Source: Folioceros fuciformis
Lineage: Eukaryota; Anthocerotophyta; Anthocerotopsida; Anthocerotales
Length of the DNA stretch: 64,000 nucleotides
Assembly (NCBI GenBank): GCA_049999805.1
Contig: JBNGIO010006150.1
Location: 291,952-355,951 of the forward strand
Reading direction: 5' to 3'
The notes under the pieces were generated by a model. The model did not search any database. It was not told where the DNA came from and worked only from the letters and a program-made list of their open reading frames with translations. Positions 11,160-23,286 of the stretch are shown piece after piece. Position 1 is the stretch's first letter, and the number at the start of each line of letters is the position of its first letter. The position numbers were made by a program, and so were the translations under genes.

Positions 11160-12950
11160 CAAATGGAATTGATTGTGTTCTAGTTCAATGGTCGAAAGCT
11201 AAGGACACATTTGCCTATATATACAGCTCACTCTTTCCATTCCATCAGTCTTCCTTCATATGCCCACAACGTGTATTCTATCGCTCAAGACCGCATTGCC
11301 CGTGTTTGCTCCGTCCCTTACGCCTTCCCCCAATGTGGCTAGCCCTTCTCTGCAACTAGATGGTTCAATAGCGGCTGGATGGTCAGAGGTGGTGATATCA
11401 GGGTGCCTTGCGTCTGTGGCAACAACCTGGAGTCCACTTTGGCTACATGGCCTCCTCAAACCCGCCTTCACTTCACTTACGCTCGGCCTTTGCCCCCGTC
11501 CTCTTCTCCTCCTTCCTCAATATGCGCTTTCTTGATGTCCTCCTCTTTTCCTTCTGGACATTGTCTACAGGGTCTGTTCGTCCAGCCTCTTTTTGCTGCG
11601 AAGGCCCTTCATTTGTTGTTTGGACCTGTTCCATGGACAGCGTTATGCATTAGCAACAGAATACTATCTCGTTTCCACTCGCGACAACAACGGCAGCACA
11701 CTTACACTCCAAGTGCAGCTCCTGGTGACTCTGCACGCTGCTGATGTGGGTGTTGGCTCTTCCATCCGACATCTCTCTCCCCACCCTGCTGGAGTTTGCA
11801 TTTGTTGGTCCTGTGGGTTGCAGTCACGTCGCGTACCTCGTCCCTCCGGTCTGGGCTTGCTTCGTCTAAGCTGCCTCTTCCACTTCTACGTTTTGCCTCT
11901 TCACACCCAACCCCTCCGATCATGGACAGAAGCCGTACAGGCGCTTGCGGTACACGATACCTTGGAGAGTAAGGAGGAAGAGAATGTCCCCTTTAACATG
12001 CCATGTACCCATGTTAGGCTGATCAGTGCCATAGCCATTGCAAAGTAATGGTGATAGACGCACCTGCCTATTCAGCCGGTCACAGGGCAGGGTTAACGTC
12101 AAAGGTTGGAAGCGATGCGCAGCCCAAACCATGGTTCAATACAAACGGACTCCAAAATCGAATCAGACATATTACCACAAAAATAAAAATAGAAAAAATT
12201 ACCACAGTGGAATGTCAATACCTTTCCCTCTCTCCGTATGTTCCCTCTTTCAGCAAGACTTAAACAACAACCACACCTACCCGGTGAAAGACTTAAACAA
12301 CAACCACACCTATCCGGTGAAGAAGGCACACAACCCAGGTCAATAACCACGAAAATGGACAAAGACCTACACTGACAGAACGCACATCCTTACACACCTG
12401 ATAAGCTCGCACTAGTAGGGCAGGGACACACCCGTCTCACAAGAAATGATCCAGGAGGAGCAAGAGAGGAGGGGAGGCAAGAAGAGAAACAGAACAGCTG
12501 TGCCATCCTGATGCCAACGAGTGCATCAACTCAACGGATTTCAAGCAGACAAAGGTTTGTTGACCAAACGCTGACGACTCACAACCTATCGAACGTCGAA
12601 CGCGGCAACCACTGCACGAGCATAAACCTTGGAAAGCCATACCCTGAAAGTGTAGTGTTGCAGTACTCTTCTTTGACTTTCAGCCGTACATGAGTTTGAG
12701 GTGCTCGACATTTACTGGACCAGGGAGTAGCCTTGTCTGGTCTCCCAATCAAGTGTGTTTTGTGTGAGCTTTTGCCCCTGCTACAAAACAGGTCATGCAG
12801 ACAAGCCATTCTTCATGTTTGTTTGTACTGGGAAGCCCAGCCCAGCCCAGCCCAGCATATCACAACATGGCGGGAGTGGAGGAGCTTGTACCTGCTGGAT
12901 AGCCCGGGTCCCTTCAGCTTCCTCACCAATTCTGGGGAGGTAGGTGTCTC
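11160..12950. other. Gene-poor stretch; possible TATA box at about 11,215
   Basis: A TATA-like element (gcctatatatacagctcac) sits at about 11,212-11,230 and is followed by a C/T-rich stretch and a short open frame from 11,260. The frame codes for nothing I recognise, so a gene is not called. A 33-bp direct repeat (gacttaaacaacaaccacac) occurs at about 12,257 and 12,290, and a (cccag)n run at 12,838-12,856. Confidence 0.4.
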
Positions 12951-13200
12951 CACCAGCGGAATCATGTCGTCATGATCATCATCCGAGCTATCGGGGGTAC
13001 CAAGAATGGCGCCAACTTCAACCCCCTCTCCAACCTCCACAGAGGTGACAATCTCCGCTCCCGATCGCTCCAGCTAGTCCTCCAAACTCTCCTTGCAGCC
13101 ATCTGAGCTAAAATCATCTCAAGGCACCCCATGCACATCACAGCAGAAGCAATTGATGCCATCCCCGATTCTATCCCCATCCGCCAATCTTCTGTTCTAA
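12813..13200 (-). pseudogene. Possible coding remnant, unrecognised
   Basis: One minus-strand frame reads GAEIVTSVEVGEGVEVGAIL then a Ser/Asp-rich run and MIPLVETPTSPELV, which looks protein-like in composition. It is interrupted upstream by stops and I cannot name a family. It could be a decayed transposon open frame. Confidence 0.2.
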
Positions 13201-15009
13201 CCACCCGCCGAAACTCTCCCAGCTACCACAGCACCGATTCCCCCCTCACAAGGCTTCAGCCCGACCCTCTTCAGACCGCGCACCCGGCCTGCCAGACACA
13301 TTGTCGAAAGGAACATACCTTCCTACTGCCTTCCCAGCTCTCACGGCCGGAATTAGCACCGTCTCCACCTCAAGCTCCTTAGACTGCTTCGCATTGATAG
13401 GCCGAGGGATGGAATTCATCATTTCCGTGGGCAAAACTGATTCAACCTCCCTCCTGCCCCCATCAGTGCAAGGCTTGTGCTCCCCCAGCGGCTTCCTTGC
13501 CCGCTGCCAAGGAGGCCGCCTGCTCGCGTCCTTCCCTGTAGGAGCTGGAGAGCTGGGCGGAGCAAACAGCGGTATGTTGGCATCACTTCCAACCTCAAAC
13601 CATCAGTCTCCAATGCAATGGATTGTGCCGGGGGTATTTGATGTCTCACACAAGAGCCTGGAGGCTGGATAGAAGCCCATTGATGGCGGGAGAAGTAGAC
13701 AGCTGCTCTTCACAAATTCCCCGCGCACTCACCGCACCACGTCATCGGGCTTTCAAACTTTTCCCGGGCTCCGATGATACATCTTCTGAAAATCCCTGTC
13801 CTCCGACGAGGTTTAAATGCTTTTGCACTCCAGACGCGTTGAGCGTCGAGCCACGACTCATTTTCTTCAGCTCCAGTTGTGTCAAACTAGCTTCATATCG
13901 CGTAGCTGGCTGCCCAAGTCATCAGTCCAGTCTCGAGGCGACGATCTCCAAGGGGTTGGGGAATTCTTACTCAACTTCTGTGGAATCTTCCTCATGGCGA
14001 CGAACAACAACAGGATGCGATTTGCGCGTAGGCTGAAACTCTTGCCCCCGATGGAAGGACCTGTGGAGGCACCGTAAACCCTCCGTAGCTTAACACCTCG
14101 CGAGGACGTAACAGCCAAGGTATGCCTGTGTCGGAGACGAATACTGTACCCACAACGACGAAACCTATTTGCAAAGCATGATCTTACATCTTATCCAGAT
14201 ACCCTACCCTATCTGCTGTGTTTGCTGCCAGATTGGCTACTCTGTCTGAAGTCGTTGCAGCCAGATTGTCAAGAGACAGCGGAGAAACGCTATCCATTAA
14301 ACTTGAGTTTGAGGGGATTCAAGCAAATGTTCCCGGAGTCGTTTCATTGACAACAAACACAAGCACCAATTTCCAGCCGCTACAGGACGGAAGCTCGAGG
14401 GTGTGACTTGTTTGCATTGGAAGAGCAGAATTGCAGGCTCTGTTCTTTGATTGAAGTCAAGTTTCAAGGTTGGCAACAAACAGCATTGCCCTGACTTCGT
14501 GTTCGAAACGAATCAGTGATGAAGCAGATGCAAACGAGATGATTCACCAACCATTCGAGAAAACACTTTCCGAAGCAAAATACTGTGAGTTGAAGTCCTC
14601 AAGACACTAAGATGGCTGCCAAACCCAACCAATGCATGTGATGAGGGCACCAAGATCTTCCCATGGCTCCGGCTGATCTTGCGGCCAGGAGGTGACTTCA
14701 ATTGAGTGGGAGACGGCCATTTTGCGAGGACAACATTCCGATGAATCGAAACACCGGACATGAGACTGTCTTTCTGGCCGTATGAAGAGTCGCTGGTACT
14801 GGTTTCCGGGAACTGCACATTTTCGGCTTTGAAGCAAGCAGTCCTCGGCATACCAAAGCGCTTCCTCTCTTCTTCACCTTGTCGATAGTCATTCAGCTTG
14901 ATCTCGCAACAACCTATATTGCCTTGTGACCTCCCACGAAGCACCGTACACATGGCCCAGCATTTGCAGTCTCTTGTGGCCGAGCAGAACAAAAAAAATG
15001 GTCTTTCTC

Positions 15010-15267
15010 GCTTGCATGTTAAAGAACACCACACTGCGCATGACTGTCCACGAGGCAGGTGGTGACCACTACTAAAGTCATTCGAAGGCGCTCTTTCCAC
15101 AAGTAGGGAGTATAGCTGCCTACCCATCTGTAAGGCACCAGTGCTTCCACAGAAGGCAACCAAGAGCAACATGAGGCTCCCGCCACCTGCATGCGTTCAT
15201 ACACGGCAAGTGCCTCTTCACAAAGTCCATGCTGAATATGTAAGGGCAGACTGTCCATGCCACGCAT
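15010..15267 (-). pseudogene. Broken PPR-protein fragment
   Basis: On the minus strand one frame reads HGLCEEALAVYERMQ, a second MLLLVAFCGSTGALQMGRQL, and the first frame then gives VVVTTCLVDSHAQCGVL. Joined, these follow the plant pentatricopeptide pattern (…EAL..Y..M…, …ACGS.GAL..GRQ.H…, …LVD.YA.CG…), with at least two frameshifts. PPR proteins are organellar RNA-binding factors. The fragment is short and dead. It lies in the part of the left duplication unit that the right unit lacks. Confidence 0.6.
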
Positions 15268-16024
15268 TCTGTCAGGCCAAGCACGGCATCAATCCTCTAG
15301 TCCCCACAATTTAAATGCGTACATGCCCACCAGGCAGGGCCCAGATGTCATTGAGGCAGCAGCGTCCTCACCGTTTTGATGCACTCTCAGCTTGGAACGA
15401 CAAACGGATTATTCCTCTTTCGCATATGCAAGCAATATGACGTTCTCCCCGTGGCAGGCAAGATATGTGTATCCAAGGTGCAGTATAATGGCCGATTTGG
15501 AGGACCCAAAAAGCGCATTCTCTTTCAAAGCGGTTGGTCCAGACCAACGGCGTTCTCTCCTGATGAGTCCAAAGGAAGGGATGACGATGAATGGGCTAGG
15601 AAACTAGCTGAGCTGAGGTGAGCTCAGGTGCTGGGTCCTACCGTCCATAACCCTGCCTACTGAGCCTACCTTCCATGTAAAAAAGGCATCTTTGGTGCAA
15701 GCAGCAGTGTAGCAAGAGTGACGTCGTGTTGTGACAAGTTTGGGGGGTGAGAATTCGAAGGAGGGTTGGAGGCAGCCGGTTAGAAAAGGTCAGCCTTTCC
15801 CGTCCGCGATGCTGGCCCAGTGAGCCCACAAGACCTAGGTACGGTTTGATAAAAGACTGTACGCAGGTATGGAGGAGGAATATCCACTGGTCACGGACAG
15901 AGAGAGAGCGTGGGGAATGGGAAAAGCCAAACACGCTCACGCCTTGACGAGTGGAGAGTGAGTAAGACCTGTCAGCTCTCTTGCCGGCTACCACACAACC
16001 CTCTCGTCTCGGAGATTCAAGAGA

Positions 16025-16335
16025 CTTTGTATGGTGTCCCAATCCTCCCCCAGTGCGTATGCTGTGAGGTTGTCGGCCCCTAGTCTACTCGTGTCTGGTG
16101 TTCGAATTGGGATCTTCCCCAAGTGTGTGTGCTGTGAGGTTGATGTCCCATAGCCTATCCTTGTGTGGTCTGCCAATCCTCCTCGAGTGTTCGCTGATGA
16201 GGCTGCTGTCCCTTGGCCTATCCTTGTCCGGTCTCCCAATCCTCCTCGAGTGTGTGCGTGCGAGGTCGCTGTTTCCTAGCCTATCGTTTTCTGGTGTCCC
16301 AGTCCTCGAGCGGTGCTGTGAGGTTGCTGCCCATT
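16025..16335 (+). repeat. Leader minisatellite of Roco copy 1 (60-64 bp units)
   Basis: About five imperfect units, each with a tcctcgagtgtgtg core, a gaggt(t/c)g-ctg word and cctatccttgtctggt. It ends about 70 bases before the ATG of copy 1. The same array precedes copy 2, so it probably belongs to the transcribed leader or promoter. Confidence 0.75.
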
Positions 16336-16406
16336 CTACGAAACGGATGTTACATACAATCCATTCATCATAATGGCTTGCATTGGGAAGCGCAGGTTAG
16401 CACAGC

Positions 16407-19400
16407 ATGGCGGAGCAGGAGGACTATGACGGGCGCGAATTGCCGGATGAGCTGCAACAGCTGCTACAAGATTTGGAACGGAATGCCTTGTCCAAACTCC
16501 CGCACTTGGGCAGAATGGAGTATGGCGATTTCTTCAGAAAGGGAGCGTCAACGAGGACGGATGGCAGGCACTGGCGAGTGCGCAAGCGGGTATTAACAGC
16601 TACTGGCCAGTGCCGCAGTCTCCGCGGCCATCTGTCCATCTATCAGGATTGGGGGATCGGCATCGCTCGGGAGGATGAATGCGCGGTTCTGTTGGGGGGC
16701 CTGGCATCCAACCCTTCCCTGGAATCTCTTTATCTGGGTTGGTGCAAAGGCTTTGGAAGGCTGGCGGGTGGCAAGGCCCTGGGCCAGCTTATTGCTTCCA
16801 GTCGCAGCTTGCGACGGCCGGAGGCACCCGAGATTGGGGTTGATGCCGCTGGACTTGGTGCCCTGGTCGAAGGCTTCGACCAAGATTCTGTCCTGGAGTA
16901 TTTGGACCTAAAGGGGAACAGAGTGGGAGATGGCGAAGGGGCACAACACCTGGCTCGCATGCTGGCCACCGCTCCCCGTCTCCATGCTCTGTATCTGCGT
17001 GGGGTCGGCATGGATGAGGAGGGAGCCCAGTGTATTGCAAACGCACTTCCGCTCTGTGCCTCGTCCCAGGAGCTTTATTTGGATGATAAATATCCGGGTG
17101 GGCGTAATGAAGGTAGGGGTTCCGTACAGGGCAACCTGGGGCCCATGAGCGCTGTGTGCAAACTTGCTTTCACCCGCGGTGATGCTGATGCCGCCATATC
17201 TAAGGTCACCAAGCTGATGTTGGACATCCGGAACAGCGAGGAGCCAGGCCTGGCCAACGCGCTGGCCGGAATGTTGCCCAACGATTGCATCACGGAGCTG
17301 ATCAGCAACCATTTTGCAGTCAAAGTCGATCTGGACGCCTGGCGCCACAACTCCACTCTCTCCAAACTTGAGTTGTTCAACTATGACGGTGACGAGACGT
17401 TAATTGAATTTTCTATGTCGTTTCTGGAATGCAAAGCATTACGTATCCTGGCTTTGAGGCAGATGGTTGGCCCTCTTTCATGAAAGCGTTGGTGCCGTCT
17501 TTGGGGAAGCTTATGTCTTTGAATGAGCTCAACATTCTGGATTGTGATGAACTCGATGATGACCTCTCCGGAGACTTGATGCAGTCCGTCCGAGCCAGCA
17601 GTACGTTGTGGAAGATCAACATGCAGGGCACAAAGTGGGCTTGGAAGGGAAATTCGGCCATCATCCGCGCAACGTTGGCACGAAATGTTACTCAAAGCGA
17701 CCACTGGCGGCGCATTGCGGAGGAGGAGGAGAAGGAGGAGGAGGACTGGAGCGCGATGCCGGCTGAGCTGCAACAGCTGGTGGAACATCTGGAACGGAGT
17801 GTCTTGTCCCAACTCCCCCACTTGGACGATAGGCCGTACGGTGATTACTTCAGAGAGCGAGAGTCTTGGTGTATGGATGGCCACTACTTCGGAGAGCTTG
17901 GTCGTCGTAGGAGGCACTGGCGAGTGCGCAAGCGGGTGTTGACAGCTATTAGCCAGTGTCGCAGTCTCTGCGGCCACCTGAGCATCTCTGACGACTGGGG
18001 AATCGGCATTGCTGAAGACGATGAATGCGCGGTTCTGTTGGGTGGCCTGCCATCCAACCCTTCCGTGGACACTCTTTATCTGTATCGGTGCCAAGGTTTT
18101 GGAAGGCTGGCGGGTTGCAAGGCCCTGGGCCAGCTTATTGCGTCCAGTCGCAGTTTGCGGCGGCTGGAGGTACCTGAGATTGAGCTTGATGCCGCGGGAC
18201 TTGGTGGCCTGGTCGAAGGCTTCAGCAGAGATTGTGTCCTGGAGCACTTGGACCTGGAGGGGAACAGAGTGGGAGATGGTGAAGGGGCACAGCACCTGGC
18301 TCGCATGCTGGCCACCGCTCCCCGTCTCAATGTCCTGTATCTGGGTAGGATCGGAATGGATGAGGCAGGAGCCCAGTGTATTGCAAACGCTCTTCCGCTC
18401 TGTGCCACGCTCCGGGAGCTTCGTTTGGATGATAGATATCCGGATGGGAGTCATGCAGGTTGGGGTTCCGTACAGGGCAGCCTGGGGCCCATGAGCACTG
18501 TGTGCAAACTTGCTTTCACCCGTGCTGGTGCTGATGCCGCCATATATGGGGTCACCAAGCTGTCATTGCGGATCCGGAACAGGGAAGAGCTGGCCAGGCC
18601 TGGCCGACGCGCTGGCCGGAATGTTGCACACCAACGATTGTATCCTAGAGCTCGTAATCAACCGTTTTGCGGACGAGTACGGCCTGAACGCCTTGCGCAA
18701 CAACTCCACCCTCTCCAAACTTGAATTGGTTCACTACTACGATGACTTTCCACTGTCTTGGAGTGAATTTTCGATGTCGTTCCTGGAATGCAAATCATTA
18801 CGTATCCTGACTTTGAGGGGGATTTATTGGCCCTCTTTCATGGAAGCGTTGGTGCAGTCTTTGGAGAAAAATACGTCTTTGAATGAGCTCAACATTCTGG
18901 GTTGTCGGACACTCGACGATGATCTCTTCAGAGACTTGATGCAGTGCCTCTAAGTCAACACCACTGTACAGAAGATCGACATAAGGGGTACAGACTGGGA
19001 CCGGGAGGGCAAGCAGGCCATCATCAACGCAACGTTGGCACGCAATGTTACTCACAGGGCCTGCTGATCCTCGCTTTAGGACGGGCAAGAGGCTGTGAAG
19101 CCCAGGGTCGGGCTCCTTTTCTTGTGCGGTGCACCTTACGCAGGGGAGACCACTCTCCGCACCACCATGATTACCGCATGGCGCGCATTCCAACCACACA
19201 CATGGACAGGAACCGCATCACCAAGCCATGTCCGATTCTGGGAGCAACTGTCTGTAGTTTGGGGATGGATATGTTCCTGCAGCTGTTTCGGAACTGTCCT
19301 TAGCGTGTGGATGGATACTCTCACCAGAACGGAAGGCATAGAAATTGAGGTGCTGCGCAACGACGATGAGAAGGTAGTTACCATCTGGGATCTGGCTGGA

Positions 19401-20083
19401 CAAGCTTACTACCGAGCTGTGCAAGACTACTTGTTCCCCAGCTTTAACCATACTTGTGTCTTCTTGTTTATGTTCAACCCATTTGATGCCCACAAGCTTG
19501 GCGGACCCCTCCCGTTTACTAAAATGCTGCGGACAAGTTCTGAAACGGCTTCAAGTTTTGGCCTAGATTCATCCACTCTAATTCTCGCAACGTGGGTTCT
19601 TGTTTGCCTTGGGTATTTGCGGCTGTCACTCTTAAGGATCGGATGGAGGATCTGCAGGCTAAAATACTAGTAGATCTGCTGCAACCAGTTGTGGACGAGT
19701 TGGCCAAGGCTTTTGAGGAGGTACTTCATATTAGGACAAAGCCTGTATTCTTCATGGATGCTCGATCTGAGCAGGCTATGAAGACCTTGCTGCAGAAGCT
19801 GTTCCATTCAATTGGAGAGCTATTTGCAGTTCCTCTGTTTTGGGAACCCAACGCATGTAACCGATTGAGTGCTGTTTTGACTCAGTGGGTATCTCAAAAT
19901 CCAACTGAGCCTTTTGTGACCAAGGAGCGATGCAAAAAGTTGTTTAACGAAGATGATGAGCATCGCGTTGAAGAAGATGATGAGCAACGCGTTGAATAAA
20001 GTGATCACCTACGCCTTCAATTAAGTCTTGCCTATGTGCACAATTCAGGCAGGGTCATGTAGTTCCAAGATGCAGATGCTGTG
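16407..20083 (+). pseudogene. Truncated, frameshifted LRR-Roc copy (Roco copy 1)
   Basis: The ATG at 16407 corresponds to that of intact copy 2. The first frame (to 17483) encodes the N-terminal helical part and LRRs, then shifts frame near 17,462. A second complete LRR block follows (from about 17,740, opening MPAELQQLVEHLERSVLSQL), shifts again near 18,590 and meets a stop at 18951-18953. The Roc GTPase part follows in the same frame after further stops: the P-loop reads GAPYAGETTL, with Glu (19146-19148) replacing the essential Lys. WDLAGQ is kept. A further frameshift near 19,580 leads into the end of Roc. The reading hits a stop in a short direct repeat (about 19,996) and homology stops at 20,083 at the start of COR. 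So it has an internal LRR duplication, several frameshifts, a dead P-loop and no COR or caspase part. Confidence 0.9.
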
Positions 20084-21392
20084 GTGGTGCCAAGGAGGCC
20101 GCCTGCTCGTGTCCTTCCCTGTAGGAGCTGGAGAGCTGGGCAGGGCAAACAGCGACACGTTGGCATCACTCGCAACCTCAAGCCATCAATGTCGTCATCA
20201 AAACTTCATGAGCCAACTGTCAATGCAACGGACTGTTTGATGTCTCACAACACGAGCCTGGAAATAGAAGCAGCTTGATGGCGGGAGAAGCAGACTGCTG
20301 CTCTTCACCAATTCCCGCGCACTCACCGTACCACGGCATCCGGCTTTCAGACTTTCCCCGGACTCCAATGATAGTTGAATGCTTCTGCACTCCAGCCACG
20401 CCGAGAGTCGAGCCACTACTCATTTTCTTCAGCTCCACTTGGGCCAAGCTACCTTCACATGGTGCAGCTGGATGCCAGTTCCTAGGTCATCAGTCCAGTT
20501 TCGGGGGGACGATCTCCAAGGGGTTGGGGAATTCTTACTCTACTTCTTCCTCCTCATGGCGACGAACAACAACAGGATGCAGTTTGCGCGGATGCTGAAT
20601 CTCCTGCCCCCGATGTGTGGGCCTGTGTAGGCACCATACACTCTCTCCTCCGTAGGTTAATGTCTCGCGAGGACGGAACAGCCAAGGTACGCCTGTGTCG
20701 GAGCCGGATACTGTACCAACAATCGAGATAATCCAAAGCCGAAGGCGAATCCCCAAACGAAACCTATCCGCAAAGCGTGATCTGGCATTGTATCCAGATA
20801 CCCTGCTCTGTCTTGCTATCGTTGCTGCCAGATTGTCTACCCTGTCTGATGTGGTTGCAGCCAGATAGTCAGGAAATAACGGAGAAGACGTTATCCATTA
20901 AACTTGAACTTTGAGGGGATTCAAGCAAATGTTGCGGGAGTCGTTTCGTTGACAACAAGTTCAGGCACCAATTTCCAGCCCGCTACAGGACGGAAGCTCG
21001 AGGGTGTGAGTTGACTGTCTGCATTGGAAGAACAGAGGTCCAGGCTCTATTCTTTGATTGAATGCAAGCTTCAAGGATGGCAACAAACACCATTTCCCTG
21101 ACTTCGTGATCGAAAAGGGTCGGTGATAAAAGTAGATGCAAACGAGACGATTCACTAACCATTCGAGCAAACACTTTCCGAAGCGAAACACAGTAAGTTG
21201 AAGTCCCCAAGACACTAAGATGGCTGCCAAATCCAACCTATGCGTATGATGAGGTCACCAAGACTTTCCCATGGCTCCGGTTGATGTTCCGGCCAAAAGT
21301 GACTCAATTGAGTGTTCCGGCCAATTTGCAAGGACAACATTCCGATGAACACAAACATCGGACATGAGACTGTCTTTCTGGCCGTATGAAGA

Positions 21393-21665
21393 GTCGCTGG
21401 TATCTATTTCCGAGAACTGCGCATTTTTGTGTTTGAAGCAAGCAGTTCTCGGCATACCAAAGTCCTTCCTCACCGTATTAAGTGTCGCTGGAACCGGTTT
21501 CCAGGAACTGGGCATTTTTGTGCTTGAAGCAAGCAGTCCTCGGCATACCAAAGCCCTTCCTCACCGTATTAAGTGTCGCTGGAACCGGTTTCCAGGAACT
21601 GGGCATTTTTGTGTTTGAAGCAAGCAGTCGTCGGCATACCAAAGCCCTTTACTTCCCCTTGTCGA
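21393..21665. repeat. 91-bp tandem repeat, three copies
   Basis: Units start at gtcgctgg in 21,393, 21,484 and 21,575, exactly 91 bp apart; the last two are almost identical. The left duplication unit has only one copy (about 14,790-14,880), so the array expanded after the segmental duplication. Confidence 0.9.
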
Positions 21666-22954
21666 TAGTCATTCAGCTTGCTCGCCAAGCATTGAGGAAT
21701 TAGGACTTTCTTGGATTTGTTCCGCTGTGGTTGAAGGAAAGCATTCCCCAAGATGCTCAATGCTCCCGCTTTTCTTGTTGGCACACTGCAGAGGAGTGCT
21801 TTTCGAATTTTAAAAGAACTGTGAAAGGCTGCTCCTGGTCATCGACCTGCTAGTCATTTCAGGCCTGTACCGACCCTAAGCTTTAAGACCATGACTGTAG
21901 AACACAGAGGATCCTGGTATTGACTCAACTTGGTCCTTGATGATGGCAGGGCATGCTAGAGGGACTTCAGCTTGTTGCAAACTTGAACACCAATTCTCAC
22001 AAAATATCGTCAGAAATTCGTGCCAAGAACTGAGGCAGCTCTAGGAATAATTAGAAATGCTGGACGAGTCTGGACTGCAATGGATCAAACCAAGAATACT
22101 TGTAAACACAACTAGCGCAACTAGGACGATGGCTGGAGAAGTCACAGTGGATGAAGGGAGGGAGGGCATGGCCTGTACCCTAGCTGTTCTTGTTTTTGGG
22201 AGCCTCCCAAAAACAGGCCTCGACACTGTGACAAGTCTTGATACATGGTACTCATCGCTGCCGGCAAGGCATGGCATCAATCCTCTAGTCCCCACAATTT
22301 AAATGCGTACATGCCCACCAGGCAGGTGCCAGACGTCATTGAGGCAGCAGCGTCCTCACCTTTTTGATGCACTCACAGCTTAGAACGACAAACGGACGGT
22401 TACTCTTTCGCGTATGCAAGCAATCTGACTTTTCTGTCTGTGGCAGGCAAGATACAGTACGTGTATTCAAGGTCCAGTATAGTGGTCGATTTGAAGGAAT
22501 CCAAAGGGCATTCTCATTCAACGCGGTTGGTCCGGACCAACCGCGTTTTTCTCCTGCTGAGGCCAAATGAAGGGATGACGATGAATGGGCTAGGAAACTA
22601 GCTGCGCTGAGCTGAGCTGAGCTCAGGTGCTGGGTCCTACCGTCGACAAACCTACGTGCTGTACCTACCTTCCAAGTAAAGGCATCTTTCGTGCAAGCAA
22701 CCGTGTAGCGAAAGTCCATGCCGTGTTTTGACAAGTAGGGGGAGAGAATTCAAACGAGAGTTGGGAGCAGATAAAATACTGTAGGCTGGTACGGAGGAGG
22801 AATATCCACTGGTCACAAAACAGATAGAGAGCGTGGGGAATGGGAAAAGCCAAGCAGGCTCACGCCTTGATGAGTGGAGAGTGAGTGAGGCCTGTCAGCT
22901 CGCTTGCCGGCTACCTCTCAACCGTCTCGTCTCCCGGAGATTCAGGAGTCCACG

Positions 22955-23215
22955 TCCCCTAGCCTATCCTTGTCTGGTGTTCCAATCGGTGTCCTCCCCG
23001 AGCGTGTGTGCTGTGAGGTTGATGTCTGATAGCCTATCCTTGTGTAGTCTGTCAATCCTCCACGAGTGTGTGCTTGGAAGGTTGCTGGCTGCTGGCCTAT
23101 CCTTGCCTGGTCTCCCAATCCTCCTCGAGTGTGTGCTTGTGAGGTCGCTGTCCCGTAACCTGTCCTTGTCTTGTGTCCCTATCCTCGAGTGTGCGCTGTG
23201 AGGTTGCTGCCCCTG
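22955..23215 (+). repeat. Leader minisatellite of the intact Roco gene
   Basis: Four to five imperfect units of 60-64 bp with agcctatccttg, tcctcgagtgtg and gaggttgctg words, ending about 70 bases before the ATG. Counterpart of the array at 16,025-16,335, with a different unit number. Confidence 0.75.
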
Positions 23216-23286
23216 CTACAAAACGGATGATACATACAATCCATTCATCATATTTGCTTGCGTTGGTCAGCGCAGCTTAGCACAGC

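Larger units (their letters stand above)
13506..16406. other. Upstream region of truncated Roco copy 1
   Basis: Apart from the PPR fragment there is no supported gene. The final 380 bases (about 16,025-16,335) are an imperfect repeat of 60-64 bp with the words agcctatccttg, caatcctcctcgagtgtg and gtgaggttgctg, shared with the leader of copy 2. Confidence 0.6.
13506..20083 (+). repeat. Segmental tandem duplication, left unit
   Basis: This block is repeated to the right from 20,084. It starts at gccaaggaggccgcctgctc. At the right edge the truncated Roc-COR reading (a frame through D-A-D-A-V-V-V-like sequence ending ctgtggtggt) runs directly into a second copy of that same start word at about 20,084. 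Homology continues in order: 13,506-14,900 against 20,084-21,683, then 15,286-16,400 against 22,272-23,286, then the genes. The middle part (about 14,905-15,285 against 21,683-22,271) is not alike, so one unit was later altered. Confidence 0.85.
20084..23286. other. Upstream region of the intact Roco gene
   Basis: No gene seen. It holds a 91-bp triple repeat (21,393-21,665), a stretch without counterpart in the left unit (21,683-22,271) and the leader minisatellite. A block at about 22,360-22,720 is also found before copy 1 (15,370-15,720) and before copy 3 (30,130-30,420), so it is probably part of the ancestral 5' flank. Confidence 0.6.

Noticed and set aside
11260-11744. Small genes downstream of the TATA-like box
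   Set aside because: Overlapping short frames in all three phases, no family resemblance and no splice pattern.
14513-15172. 219-codon minus-strand open frame in the left duplication unit
   Set aside because: Only its first part has PPR-like residues, in a frame broken against the neighbouring PPR words. The rest is shared non-coding flank, and the matching stretch of the right unit is not open.
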